The notes beneath the pieces are model-generated. The model saw only the letters and a list, made by a program, of their open reading frames with translations. It did not search any database and had not been told where the DNA came from. This document shows positions 10,616-20,674 of a stretch of DNA of 64,000 bases, in pieces. Positions within the stretch are counted from its first letter, which is position 1; each line of letters opens with the position of its first letter. The DNA is from Chenopodium formosanum (taxonomy: Eukaryota > Streptophyta > Magnoliopsida > Caryophyllales > Amaranthaceae). The DNA is taken from NCBI GenBank assembly GCA_024500155.1, contig CM044857.1, positions 39,264,001 to 39,328,000 on the forward strand, written 5' to 3'. The position numbers and the translations under genes are program-made.

Positions 10616-10884
10616 TTTAACTACAATCAAATAGGTAATTATTATTAAGCCAATTAAGCAAGTGATAATTAAAGTAATCAAATTGTAATCATAATAATAA
10701 TCCATTTAAAACATATTTGCTTCTCCCCCTTGGGTTATTATTATGATGTACATAAAGTTAAGCTAAAATTAAACATGATAATTACGTTAGTAACGACAAC
10801 AACAATAATAACAATAACAATGATAATAATAACAATAACAATAAATACTACTACTATTACTACATCACCGACAACGACAACAAC

Positions 10885-10918
<34 letters not shown>

Positions 10919-11941
10919 TTAATGACATACATTAATGATAAGACAAAAGAAACATTTATTATAACAAAATGCACTTATAATCTACCTAGAAGACAAAAAA
11001 AACTTGAAGTACTACGGAGATTACATGCATGAATTCCCTTTGTCGAAAAACCGAGCGCTACTTATGTAAAATGATGAAAATCATCATTGCCATTAATAAA
11101 ACTACTAGGGCCATAATTAAAACTAAATATAGTTTTAATTTCCTTAAATCTTCTTCAAAGGTAAAGGGGTGTGGTGGTTGTCGGTTGTCGACGGGGAACA
11201 TGGTGTGTGACCGGTGTAGATGGAGGAAGAAGAAGAGGAAATAATTTGGGTAAAGTTTAAGGAGGGGATAAGGTTTGTATGGTGAAATAAGGTGGTGTAA
11301 TCTGCCTTTTATAGGGGGGTAAATTATCCGTTTCAGCTTTACACTACTGTAAAAATATCATACAATGTTCTAGTAGACTGGTAAAATAATCGTAATCAAA
11401 CTATTAATATTTACAAACGTAAATAAGTATCACACTGGGATGCAAGCCGTAGTGGTCCGAGAACCCTAATCTATTCATGAGGTCAAGGGTTCGAAAACTG
11501 AAAGAAACATAAAAGTGTGTAATCTAAAAATTAAATAAATATAAAGGCTGCATCATTTTTTTTTCATTTTAGTAATTATGCACAAGTAAGTAAGTATAAA
11601 CATGATTTGTGTGACCATGAAATTTACTCTATTAACATGCATACAACAAATATTTCCACATGCAAAAGTAATTATATATTACTTTCTATAACCATGCATG
11701 AGAGTTACCAAACTAAGTATCATAAATAAGGTATGTATTGATATCCTCATTTTTAATCAACATGGCTAATTAAATAGAGTAATTTTGTGGAGAAATATAT
11801 TGTGAGTTTCTGGTATAGAGGATCCCATATGGGCAACTATAGAGCATACTCCTCAAAATATATTTTGTGAAGGAAATTGAATCTTTGTAAAAATTGGATA
11901 ATCGGTATAAGTATACCTGATTGAAGACCGTGCTGATAACG
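10616..11941 (-). other. Copia 5' leader with partial primer-binding site
   Basis: Untranslated DNA between the 5' LTR and gag. Next to the LTR, the minus strand reads CGTTATCAGCACGG. TATCAG matches the start of the site complementary to initiator tRNA-Met, and the rest does not. An AAC/AAT microsatellite fills about 10797-10917. Frames across it are low-complexity Thr/Ile runs and not genes. Confidence 0.6.
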
Positions 11942-12204
11942 TGTTATGAAATATATAGAAATTAGAGGATTAAGAGAAGAAGGTAATAAGAGAAGTATTA
12001 CTACTTTTATGTATTACTCTTGGTAATATTTTTTTGTGCATCATACAAGTGAAATTACATGGCTATTTATAGTAGTAAGAACCACTATTACATTGTGGGC
12101 TATAACCTTAGAGGGTGGCAATTAGGGTTGGCTACTACATTAAATGCAATGAAGAATTGGAGTGTGGACATTCACACCTTGACTAAATTAATTAACTCTT
12201 AACA
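11942..12204 (-). repeat. 5' LTR of the copia element
   Basis: 263 bp, same sequence as 5367-5629. It is followed outward by AAAGT (12205-12209), the partner of 5362-5366. Confidence 0.95.
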
Positions 12205-13325
12205 AAAGTGATAATCTTTCTCTTGCATTCTTCATTTTACCAGAAGTTGAGAATATATCCCTATAATAACCAGCTTTTTCTAAATAACACCCAAAAATCC
12301 ATCCATCTCTCTAATAATTGTAAAAATGAAAACCATTTAAACTTAACAATTTATCATCAATTCCATCACATCCATTAAATTTATCCAATCAAGTACAGAA
12401 TAAAAGCAATTATAATTGCAAGAGGAATTAGAAACATGACTACATGAGAGATAGTGTGTGATCCCTTTGTTTTATCCCAAAAGATTTTATTTATCGAAGT
12501 TTTCAATGTACTCTATTAAAATATGAACATCTTTGTCAAAATCAGAAAAAAAAAAAAAAAAAAAAGGAAAAGTATGAACATTCAAAGCTAGGATACTGTT
12601 AATGGTCAAAAACAATGTATGCATGTATTCAACTATTCACTAACATCTCATTTAAATTTAATGCTTAGTAATTTTTTTCTTGCCACCCCTATATACTAGC
12701 TCGATCACCTATCTATTTTAATGTTACACAGTAGTATTTGTACATAAGCACACAAGTTATCAATATTTCTTTTACTCTATATTGTACAACATCTAATTTC
12801 CATGATTCTTCGGTTTTTTTTTTTTTATATAAACGTTACATATTATTTCTTGATACAGATACCCTTATATTAGATAAAGTAGTTGGACAAAAATAATTAA
12901 AACAATTTAATTAGCACGGATAACACAACACGACTCTCTTATTAATATTTAAATTATATAAGCTAATTTGTTCATTTACCTCTTTTAATCAACTTATTTT
13001 TCTTTGAAACATTAATCACCTTATTTTACTCAATAAATAGTTGGAATTGGACATATTCCATTAGCTAGTCAGCATAAGAATATATGCTAACACGGTTACA
13101 ACACGAATAAGAACAACACCGCTTCCAAGTTTAATTTCAATCCTAATTTGTGTATATCATTGTGAATTGAGAATCTTCTAGACTCACCTTCACACCTTCC
13201 AGATTATTTCTTCCCATTAACAAATACATCCTATTATACATATAGGAAAACTTCAATAAAACACTAGTCAAATTAACTCGTTACATAAATCAAACAAAAG
13301 TTCACGATCAAATTCAAATATCATT
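12205..13325. other. Intergenic, no gene seen
   Basis: AT-rich upstream flank of the zinc-ribbon gene, with an A-run at about 12546-12565. Any promoter of the next gene should lie in its last few hundred bases, but I see no clear TATA box that I would defend. Confidence 0.5.
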
Positions 13326-13532
13326 ATGTGTTTGGTGTTTATTGTAGACGAAGACGAGAAGGTGATCGGGCGGTACGCAGCAGGCGGCGCGTGCCCCTAC
13401 TGCGGAGGTCAAGTTCAGGCTTTAGATGTTGAGAAAGCATGGCGTTTGTGGTACGTCCCTTTGTACACCCGTACCAAACGCAAGTTTCTTTGCTCCTTTT
13501 GTAATCGCCCTTTGATTATTCAATATCCATGA
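13326..13532 (+). CDS. Small zinc-ribbon protein (68 aa)
   Basis: A single-exon gene. The product has two CxxC pairs, CPYCGG at residues 23-28 and CSFC at 56-59, which should hold one zinc ion in a zinc-ribbon fold. The N-terminus MCLVFIVDEDEKVIGR and the basic stretch YTRTKRKFLCSFCNRPL resemble a family of uncharacterised plant proteins of about 65-75 residues, so the length fits a complete protein. GC content is clearly above that of its surroundings, as expected for real coding DNA. The biochemical role is unknown; such ribbons bind nucleic acid or protein. A solo LTR begins 36 bp after the stop, so the native 3' UTR is probably cut or replaced. Confidence 0.8.
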   Translation: MCLVFIVDEDEKVIGRYAAGGACPYCGGQVQALDVEKAWRLWYVPLYTRTKRKFLCSFCNRPLIIQYP

Positions 13533-13568
13533 ATATTGTTCATTTTTGTATTAAATTGTAATTGTAAG

Positions 13569-14138
13569 TGTTGAGAAATATGCCTTGAATCGGTGACCGA
13601 GTAGGTACACGATCATGTAGTCAGTGTTATTATATACTCTTCAATATACATGGTAATGTGGTTCATGGTACATGATCGTGTGGTTCCGCTACTACAAGAT
13701 ATGTCACACGGTCGTGTGGGTCAAGGTACACGGTCGTGTGGTTTTGGTCCGTTTGGTTATTAATTGGGTTTTGGCCCAAATCAGTTTCTGTTTTAGAGAG
13801 CTCTATATATATACCTTTTAGGGTTACTCCTAGCCGAATCAGTTGATTAGTTGAGTTGAGTGAAAATTCAGAAATCTAATAGTCTTTTGTGTATTTCTCA
13901 TCTGTGAGATATGAGAGAGATAACATTAGAAATCTGATAGACAATCAATCTGTTTCTGTGATTGGCCTCAAATCTGTTCTGAATCTGTATTCTGTTTTCC
14001 CCAAAATCAATAAAACTATTACTCTCGCTTGTCCTGTGGACGTAGCCAACACATTGTTGGTGAACCACGTAAATTTGTGTCTGTTTTTCTTGTTAATTTT
14101 ACATTCAATATTTGTTGTTTATCACATTCGTTATAATA
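13569..14138 (+). mobile_element. Solo LTR (570 bp) with GTAAG target duplication
   Basis: GTAAG occurs at 13564-13568 and 14139-14143. Between them the sequence starts TGTTGAGAAATATGCC and ends TTATAATA; the expected end is ACA, so one base has probably mutated. It has LTR promoter features: a TATATATATACC stretch at about 13805-13816, then a 5' leader-like AGGGTT segment and an AATAAA near 14008. The late motif TGGTGAACCACGTAAAT is common near the ends of plant copia LTRs. No internal domain remains, so it arose by LTR-LTR recombination. Confidence 0.75.
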
Positions 14139-14158
14139 GTAAGCATCATAATAATATA

Positions 14159-14693
14159 CTCCCTTCGTTTTAAAAAGCTTTTATAATATTTAATTAATTT
14201 CTCTCACCTAGTAGACCCACTATAAATCATATTTTATTAATTTCATATTCTCTCTCCTTCAATTCTCCCCACTACTTTTGTTTTTTACTCCCTCCGTTTT
14301 TAAATACTTGCTCTACTTTTCTTTTTTGACCGTTTTTAAATACTTGCTCTATTTCCTTATTTGGAAATATTTTACAATATTTAATTCATTTCTCTCACCT
14401 AGCGGACCCAACATAAATTATAGTTTATTAATTTTATATTCTCTCTCTTCCAATTCTCTCCACTACTTTTGTTTTTTACAATTTTTTTTCCACTTACCCC
14501 ACTACCTTCATATTTTATTACTTTTTCCAATTTCTCCTAAAACTCCGCGCATGGAGAAATGGAGCAAGTATTTAAAAACAGAGGGAGTACAATTTTTTAT
14601 TCTTCCACTTACCCCACTACCTCCATATTTTATTAATTTCTCCTAAAACTCCGTGCATGGAGAAATGGAGCGAGTATTTAAAAATAGGGGGAG
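14159..14693. mobile_element. Nested or tandem Stowaway MITEs
   Basis: Two left ends (14159 CTCCCTTCGTTTT, 14288 CTCCCTCCGTTTTTAAATAC) and two right ends (GAGGGAG to 14587, GGGGGAG to 14693), each next to TA, fit Stowaway elements of the Tc1/mariner group. The inner copy, 14288-14587, has perfect-looking ends, AAATACTTGCTC against GAGCAAGTATTT. The blocks TCTCACCTAG and the segment around CTCCTAAAACTCCG are each duplicated, so one element sits in another or was tandemly duplicated. No coding sequence. Confidence 0.75.
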
Positions 14694-14794
14694 TACTATT
14701 ACTACGAATAATAAAATGTTCGCTCTATCTTTCTCTCGAAAAGTATCTATAACGAAGTACTCCGTATATGAATAATGATTATGTAGTTATGTAA

Positions 14795-15240
14795 GACCAT
14801 TTTCAATGGTGAGACTCAAATTTGAGTATTGAAATACAAAATGAGTTGTTTTTTATCTCCAATGGTGATACCATACCCACTTCTCAATTTAGCAACTCGT
14901 GTAAAATCTAATTTTCCAATGGTGAGACTCTCTAATACAAATGTCACTTTCAGTTTACGGTCCACCAAATCCATTTCTTTTTAATATCAAATATTGTAAG
15001 ATTAAAAAATAAAAAATAAATAAAAAAAGGTAAACTTACATAAATTACAAAATATATTAGAATATTGATAAGGGGTCCACACTTTTTGTCAAATGAGATT
15101 CAAAGTTGAGTATTTAAATTTAGCAATTTTTTTTTGGAGTTGCTAAGTTTAAATACCAACTTATTGGTATACATTGTAAAAAATACTCTCTCTCTCCTAA
15201 AAATACTCACTTGAGTCTCACACCACCATTGGAGATGGTC
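14795..15240. mobile_element. Tourist-like MITE with TAA target duplication
   Basis: 446 bp. The left end is GACCATTTTCAATGGTGAG and the right end reads as GACCATCTCCAATGGTGGTG in reverse complement. TAA lies at 14792-14794 and 15241-15243. Internally AT-rich and non-coding. It is not the same family as the GGGCC elements of this window. Confidence 0.75.
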
Positions 15241-15243
15241 TAA

Positions 15244-15558
15244 GGTTTTTTTTGTGTTTGTAAATTGATGAAGTGTGAGATGTAGTGTTTTTAAATGTGG
15301 CCGATATTCATTTTATGGAGGAATATTGTTGATGTTTCGTGTTTGTAAACAAATGTGATAATAAGCATTATTATAGTGTACAAATAATAAAATGTCCGCT
15401 CTATTTTATATTTACTTATTTATTTTTATTTTATTTTACTATATTTGGTAAGGAGAAGGCCCTATTGGGCTGGAATCTCTCGCAGGTTCTTCTGACCTAG
15501 ATTGTACTTTCTTCATTTTATTAATATTGCAACAAGGATGAAATTGCGCATCCCAAAG
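15244..15558. other. Spacer between MITE and Mutator-like element
   Basis: AT-rich, non-coding. The sequence near 15370-15410 (AATAATAAAATGTCCGCTC) echoes 14706-14730, a short dispersed repeat. Nothing else is visible. Confidence 0.45.
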
Positions 15559-15567
15559 CACATTTAT

Positions 15568-16725
15568 GAACAATTTGCTAGATTGGTGTTAAAAAATAAA
15601 GAAATTACTAAAATAATGTTCACTTTAATATATTTCTCAAAGTAGTGTTCATTTAGGATTGGAAAACTTTAAACCTAATTTTTATCGCTTCGTATTTAAA
15701 GTCTTATTAAAAAAAATCATTTGAGTCTCAAAACTATTCTCTAAGGGTTTAATTTACCATTGTTTCAAACGTTGATGTTTTATGTTATATATTTTTTTTG
15801 ACAACTTATATCCATTGCAAATATGCTGGAAACACACTGCAGCAATCTATTCACTTATTTGAAGGAGGAGAAGCAGGAAATGTCTAGCTTTGTTCTTATC
15901 ATTGTCAGGGACATCCTTAAGCTAGCTGTTTTGTTCTCCTTTATTGATTACTCGCAAGTCAGCAGATGTGAGAACGTGACGTCCACAAACTTGCTCAAAA
16001 TAGTAGAAATTATGAGGATTTGAGAGTTTGGGTGGAAAAGTATATATTCTTCTTGTATTAGCTCTGCTATTTTGTTAGATATTTCTAGCTTAGCTTAATA
16101 AAATTATTTGTTACTAGCCCTGCTGTTTTGCTAGATTTTTCTAGCTTAGCTTGATAATATTCTTGGTTACTTAGCTTGCTGTAAAAAAAAATGCTAGAAA
16201 ATTTTTAAACATTTATATTACTACATCATATTTATAATCCATAATGCTTATATCCATTTTTACTATTAATAAAATACAAAAGTATTAATAATGAATTGAT
16301 GAGGCTCAATGCTAAAATAAATTACGATATCATAAGCATTATTTAAGATAAAAAAATTTAATGTTTGACTTGATAAATTAAGATATATCTTATGCATAAA
16401 TGAAAGTTTAGCTTGAAGAAATCCCACCTACTGTAATTTCTGATGTTGTAATCTCTGATGTTCTCCTTGATTAAGGTTTGAGTAGTTAATAAAAGGAACC
16501 CTCTTCGTGTCAAAAATAAAATAATAAAAAAAATAATAAAGAATTTGATGGTATACATATTTTTTAGGATTTTATTAGTAAAAAAGTTCTCTTCAATGAT
16601 TTTTTTAACCATAACCTAGGTTCGTAATTTCCGAACCTAAATGAACACTAAACTGAAAAATATTTTTAGGTGAACATTATTCTAGTAATTTCTTTATTTT
16701 TCAACACCACATTAGCAAATCGTTC
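15568..16725. mobile_element. Non-autonomous Mutator-like element
   Basis: CACATTTAT at 15559-15567 is repeated exactly at 16726-16734, the 9-bp target duplication typical of Mutator-like elements. The 1,158-bp element has terminal inverted repeats of about 100 bp. The left end starts GAACAATTTGCTAGATTGG and the right end, reverse-complemented, starts GAACGATTTGCTAATGTGG. The two stay alignable through TAAAGAAATTACTA and AGTGTTCATTTAGG. There is no transposase. The only frame of any length (15823-16023, 66 codons) has no recognisable domain, so it must be moved in trans. Confidence 0.85.
16060..16171 (+). repeat. Two 56-bp tandem units inside the Mutator-like element
   Basis: Units at 16060-16115 and 16116-16171 share GCTRTTTTGYTAGATWTTTC and TAGCTTAGCTT, with about one difference per seven bases. 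This is an older duplication than the element's own ends suggest. Confidence 0.7.
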
Positions 16726-17036
16726 CACATTTATATGCTAAATATCTATATTATGTAAGAGTAAAAATTATTAAAAAGTTGAAATTGTGAAAGTATTTTA
16801 TGAGACGAATCCAACAAGATTCCAAATGACTATATTTTACTTAACGTATAAATCATATTATATGGTCAAAGAATAGTAATAAATAGTACAAATAGTCCAT
16901 TATTGCAATATTAATAGAACGGAGGAAGTATATGAAAAATTTATTAGATAAGGTTTTTGTGTGTTTATACATTGAACAGTAAATGTAGCGATGTAGCTCA
17001 CATTCATTTTAAGGAGAAAATTAAAGGCGAATAAAG

Positions 17037-17110
17037 TGGCGTCGCCCGGATTCAAACCGGAGACCTTCAGTGTGTTAGACCGACGTGATAACCAACTAGA
17101 CCACGACGGG
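17037..17110 (-). tRNA. tRNA-Val (anticodon AAC), possibly a pseudogene
   Basis: 74 bases that fold as a plant tRNA-Val. The D arm contains TAGTTGGTTATCA, the anticodon loop is CTAACAC (anticodon AAC; complement at 17074-17076), and the T arm is CCGG-TTTGAAT-CCGG. There is no intron. The lower five pairs of the acceptor stem are sound, but the outer two are C-C mismatches (5' CCCGTCG against 3' CGACGCC). The T loop has T where nearly all tRNAs have C56, which breaks the usual contact with the D loop. These two faults make a decaying copy likely, though the anticodon arm is intact. Confidence 0.8.
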
Positions 17111-19229
17111 AAGACACCTTCAACGGCAAGTTTAGTGTTTTTTTTTTAAGTACTTTTTATTAATTTCTTTCTTAAAATTAGATATTTTTAGTAATGATAG
17201 AAATCCCGAGGATTAAGCGTTTAATGAACAAGTTGATTGTTTGAACAGTCAATACTTTCCAAATGTAGAAGTTTCATTATATTACTAATACGGAGTAGGT
17301 TATTGGGAAGATAAAACTTTATTAGAGTTGAGTATTAATTTGGTGTAAACTAACTTTGTGGTTGCCTCTAAAATACGTTAATATCCAGTGTTAACTGTTA
17401 AGTTGCATCAACATGTACTTTACTACTTAATTGGTAAGCTAATTTCAATACATTATGTTGTTGTACACTTGCACATATGCCAAATGTTAAGTTGAAAAGT
17501 ATCACGAAATTGTATATTAATATGATACTCCGTATGAATCATATGATGTAGACGAGTTTTAATATATGGATAATGCAAAATTGCAAACAATGAGATTATC
17601 ATGTTTGAATAGCATTCAAAACTAACTATAATTTGTTTCTGTTTCAATATGCAATTTCCACATTTTAGTTATCATTATAAATCCTATTTGGGATTTTCAA
17701 ACAATGTGCGGCTTTAATATGTACGTAATAGGAAGACATCTTACATCAGCTCGTGTTCACCTAAATCTTTTCTCTAATCTAACCCTTGTTTAATTTGTTT
17801 TATAAATCAAACAAGATGATTATTATTTAATGCGAGTAATTCAGGGCAAAGTGCATGCATTTTTCAAGATCTTGTGTATAATCTTAGCTCATACACATGC
17901 AATTAGAGAAATTTGGATAAAACAAAGCTTGTTTATATGAACATAGCTTACATTAGTTTGGTACCAATTGCAGATTTGCAGTATAGTGGTTTTGAAGCTC
18001 TCTAATTCTATGATATCTCATGATTCTCATTGTGATGGCATCTTTTTCTGAATAATAATAAATAAGTAAATGTCACGAATTAAGCCTGCCACTTGCTTAT
18101 TTGACCCATTGCCAAAACTCATGGCCCTTTATCATTCTAGCGTTGGCCCAAATACTTTTTGTGTAATAGCCAGCCTGGTCGAAAAAATAAAAAAAATAAA
18201 AAATAATTGATGGTAATATTAAGAAACTAATTTATGAACAAGGTGCATCTTATTTTTAGGGAACTCGTTCGCTAAGATTATACTTGTACTTCTTATGTAT
18301 GGTTCGTAAATTCCCTTTTTTTTGCTAAATTGGAAGATGTCGAAAATTTACTTTGGAGAAGGCACTTAGTTTATAAATAAAAGTAAATAAATAAAGTAAA
18401 ATGCTTGTTTTAAGGATTGAACCGAAGATCAAAGGCAAGATAAGAGCATTACTAGTGAACCAAAGCATGTTTAATGTCCTATATTACATTGAAATTGTAA
18501 TTAAATTATTGAATTGCACCTTACATAAATAAAATAAAATAAAATAAAATACACTGATTTTAGTGGCACCTGGGGCTTGTGCCACTTAGGCCCCACTATA
18601 GATCTATCTTTGCTTCTAATAACTCGCAAAAGTGGTTGAATTACTTGTACGATGGTAATGTGGTTTTAATAAGAGTTAGTATTACAAATTTACAATACCA
18701 TATCTCATTTGCGAATGGTGGGTCCGATATTGCGATAATAATAGAAAATAAATAACTTTACACTTTATAATTTTGAATTATATAAAGAAGAATAATGACA
18801 TTAGAAAATTAGGATCCATTGAAAACAATAAATAGTTGTCATTATATGATGTGGAATTCATTCAATGGTGCCATATTAGCCTAATTCATAAATTTTATTC
18901 ACCATAATATTCAATATATCTTATATATAATTGTAGAGTTGTTTTTCCAACTTTCATTCACAGCCCTCCAAATTCTCATCCTTACAATTCTAGCCCTTTT
19001 ATTTATTTATTTTTTTTTTGAAAAAAATAACCAATAACCACCATTTTTACTCATAACTACCCATATCACTCAATTAAAATCTAGCCCTCTATTTTTTCCT
19101 TAAAAAAGAGAAAAAAAAAAAAAAACCAATAGCCACCCTTTAATAACTATCACTTCTACCATTTTTTTCTCTTAAATATATATACTACATATATCACGTG
19201 CATGAGCACGGGTACACTCTAGTTTTCTA
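17111..19229. other. Intergenic, no gene seen
   Basis: About 2.1 kb of AT-rich DNA. Open frames are all below 65 codons and of no recognisable kind. It contains an (AAAAT)n run near 18530-18550 and a pair of similar A/T-rich blocks with TCTAGCCCT near 18985 and 19080. Confidence 0.5.
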
Positions 19230-19534
19230 CTCCTTCCGTCCCCTATTGATGGTCACTTTTGCCATTTTTGGTGACTCAAAATGTTAGTCACATTTGCTTT
19301 TTTCAAGTACCATTAATATTATTTTTTTACCAAAGTTCTCTAACATTTGCAAAAATATTTGTGGAAATTTAACTTTTCCATGTAAATTTTACTTTCCCAT
19401 GTACTTTAATTACTTTCTCTCTCTACTTTTTTGCATACCCAATGTAAATTTACTTTTTCAATGTACTTTCTTTATTTCTCCTTAATTCCCGTGATTTTTT
19501 AGCAAAAGTGACCATCAATAAGGGGCGGAGGGAG
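19230..19534. mobile_element. Stowaway MITE
   Basis: 305 bp flanked by TA. The left end is CTCCTTCCGTCCCCTATTGA and the right end reads as CTCCCTCCGCCCCTTATTGA in reverse complement; both continue with TGGTCACTTTTGC. This is the classic Stowaway terminus of Tc1/mariner-derived MITEs. No coding capacity. Confidence 0.85.
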
Positions 19535-20674
19535 TACAATACTAGAGTTCATTTGGTATGGTTGTGGGTTTTTTCACATTTTTTTTCCTCTTCTCAAAAT
19601 CATGTGTATAAATTTTATATGATGAATCAAAAATTGGTCAAACTTATTAAAATCATGATAATTTTGAAAACTGACAATTAAAAAGTGAAAACACCTTTTT
19701 TTTTTTTTATTTCTTTTTTTTTGGTTTTTTTGTTTTCAAAGAATCAGAAAACTGAAAACCAAAAATAGTGTCAAACAAGTGCTAGATTACATATTTGAGA
19801 ATTAAAATGATACTCCCTACTCTGTACTCCGTATTAAAGATCAGGGGAAAAAAACCTTGTGAAAAAGATATATTTTCTTGTATCAATCATTGAAAAGATA
19901 GGAAAGTAATGAATTCTTCAATTACAAGGAAAATTAAACTAAAATTCCCAATAATGCCTTTATAATTCTATATTTTCAAATATATTTTCCTATCTTTCCT
20001 AAGGCTTTTAGTTTTGTTGCATAGATTAGGAATCACTAAAAAAAAAAAAAAAATTCATTCTAAAAACCTTATCCTACTTTATCAAATCAATTGGTATTCA
20101 TATAATATAATTGACGCAATAATCAATCCAATACAATCAGAATGTCTTTTCTAAGAGTGTAAGTGTATTATCCTCTCGCTTATCATAGCTTCGATTCCAA
20201 ACCACATAACACTACACCATTCCCTAAACACCAAAAAAGAAAAAACAGCAATGTCTAATAACTTTCAAAAGAAGGGATAAGAAAATGAATGAAAGCCAAA
20301 AAGAAGAGGTAGGAAAGAGACCTAATAGTTTAGAAGCAAATAACGAATATGCGATAGTTAGTTGAATAGTTCCTTAGTCTTTGGGACAGGTGGCTGCTTC
20401 TTTTGTTCATGTCTTTCCAAAATGTTTACATCGACAATTACCATTTTATCAATTATCATCAATAATACAAAGGGACCACCTCAATCATGATTAATCCCAT
20501 TTACTTTATCCTTTCAACCATTTTACTTTTTTTTAAAAAAATAAATAAATAATTTTTTTATATTTTATTTGTTGGTGTCTATCTTAGTTTAGGATAACAA
20601 AGAATAGGATTGTAAAATTTGTAAGACAGAAAATACATATGAAGGGGAAAAAAAAAACACAAATATTTAAAAAC
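19535..20674. other. Intergenic, no gene seen
   Basis: AT-rich with several T and A homopolymers (about 19696-19735, 20038-20053, 20650-20658). Nothing coding or structured is evident. Confidence 0.5.

Larger units (their letters stand above)
5367..12204 (-). mobile_element. Full-length Ty1/copia LTR retrotransposon, young insertion
   Basis: A 6,838-bp element on the minus strand. Both LTRs are 263 bp, start TGTTATGAAA and end CTCTTAACA, and I found no difference between them. AAAGT occurs at 5362-5366 and again at 12205-12209, a perfect 5-bp target duplication. In element order it has the 5' LTR (11942-12204), a 1.3-kb leader, gag (9536-10615), a gap with stops, protease and integrase (7904-9421), RT and RNase H (5861-7903), a polypurine tract and the 3' LTR (5367-5629). 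Protease, integrase, RT, RNase H is the copia order. Identical LTRs imply recent insertion, yet the coding frame is interrupted. Confidence 0.95.

Noticed and set aside
10730..11032. Frames of 100 and 77 codons in the copia leader
   Set aside because: Thr/Ile and Val/Ile runs produced by AAC/AAT microsatellite DNA.
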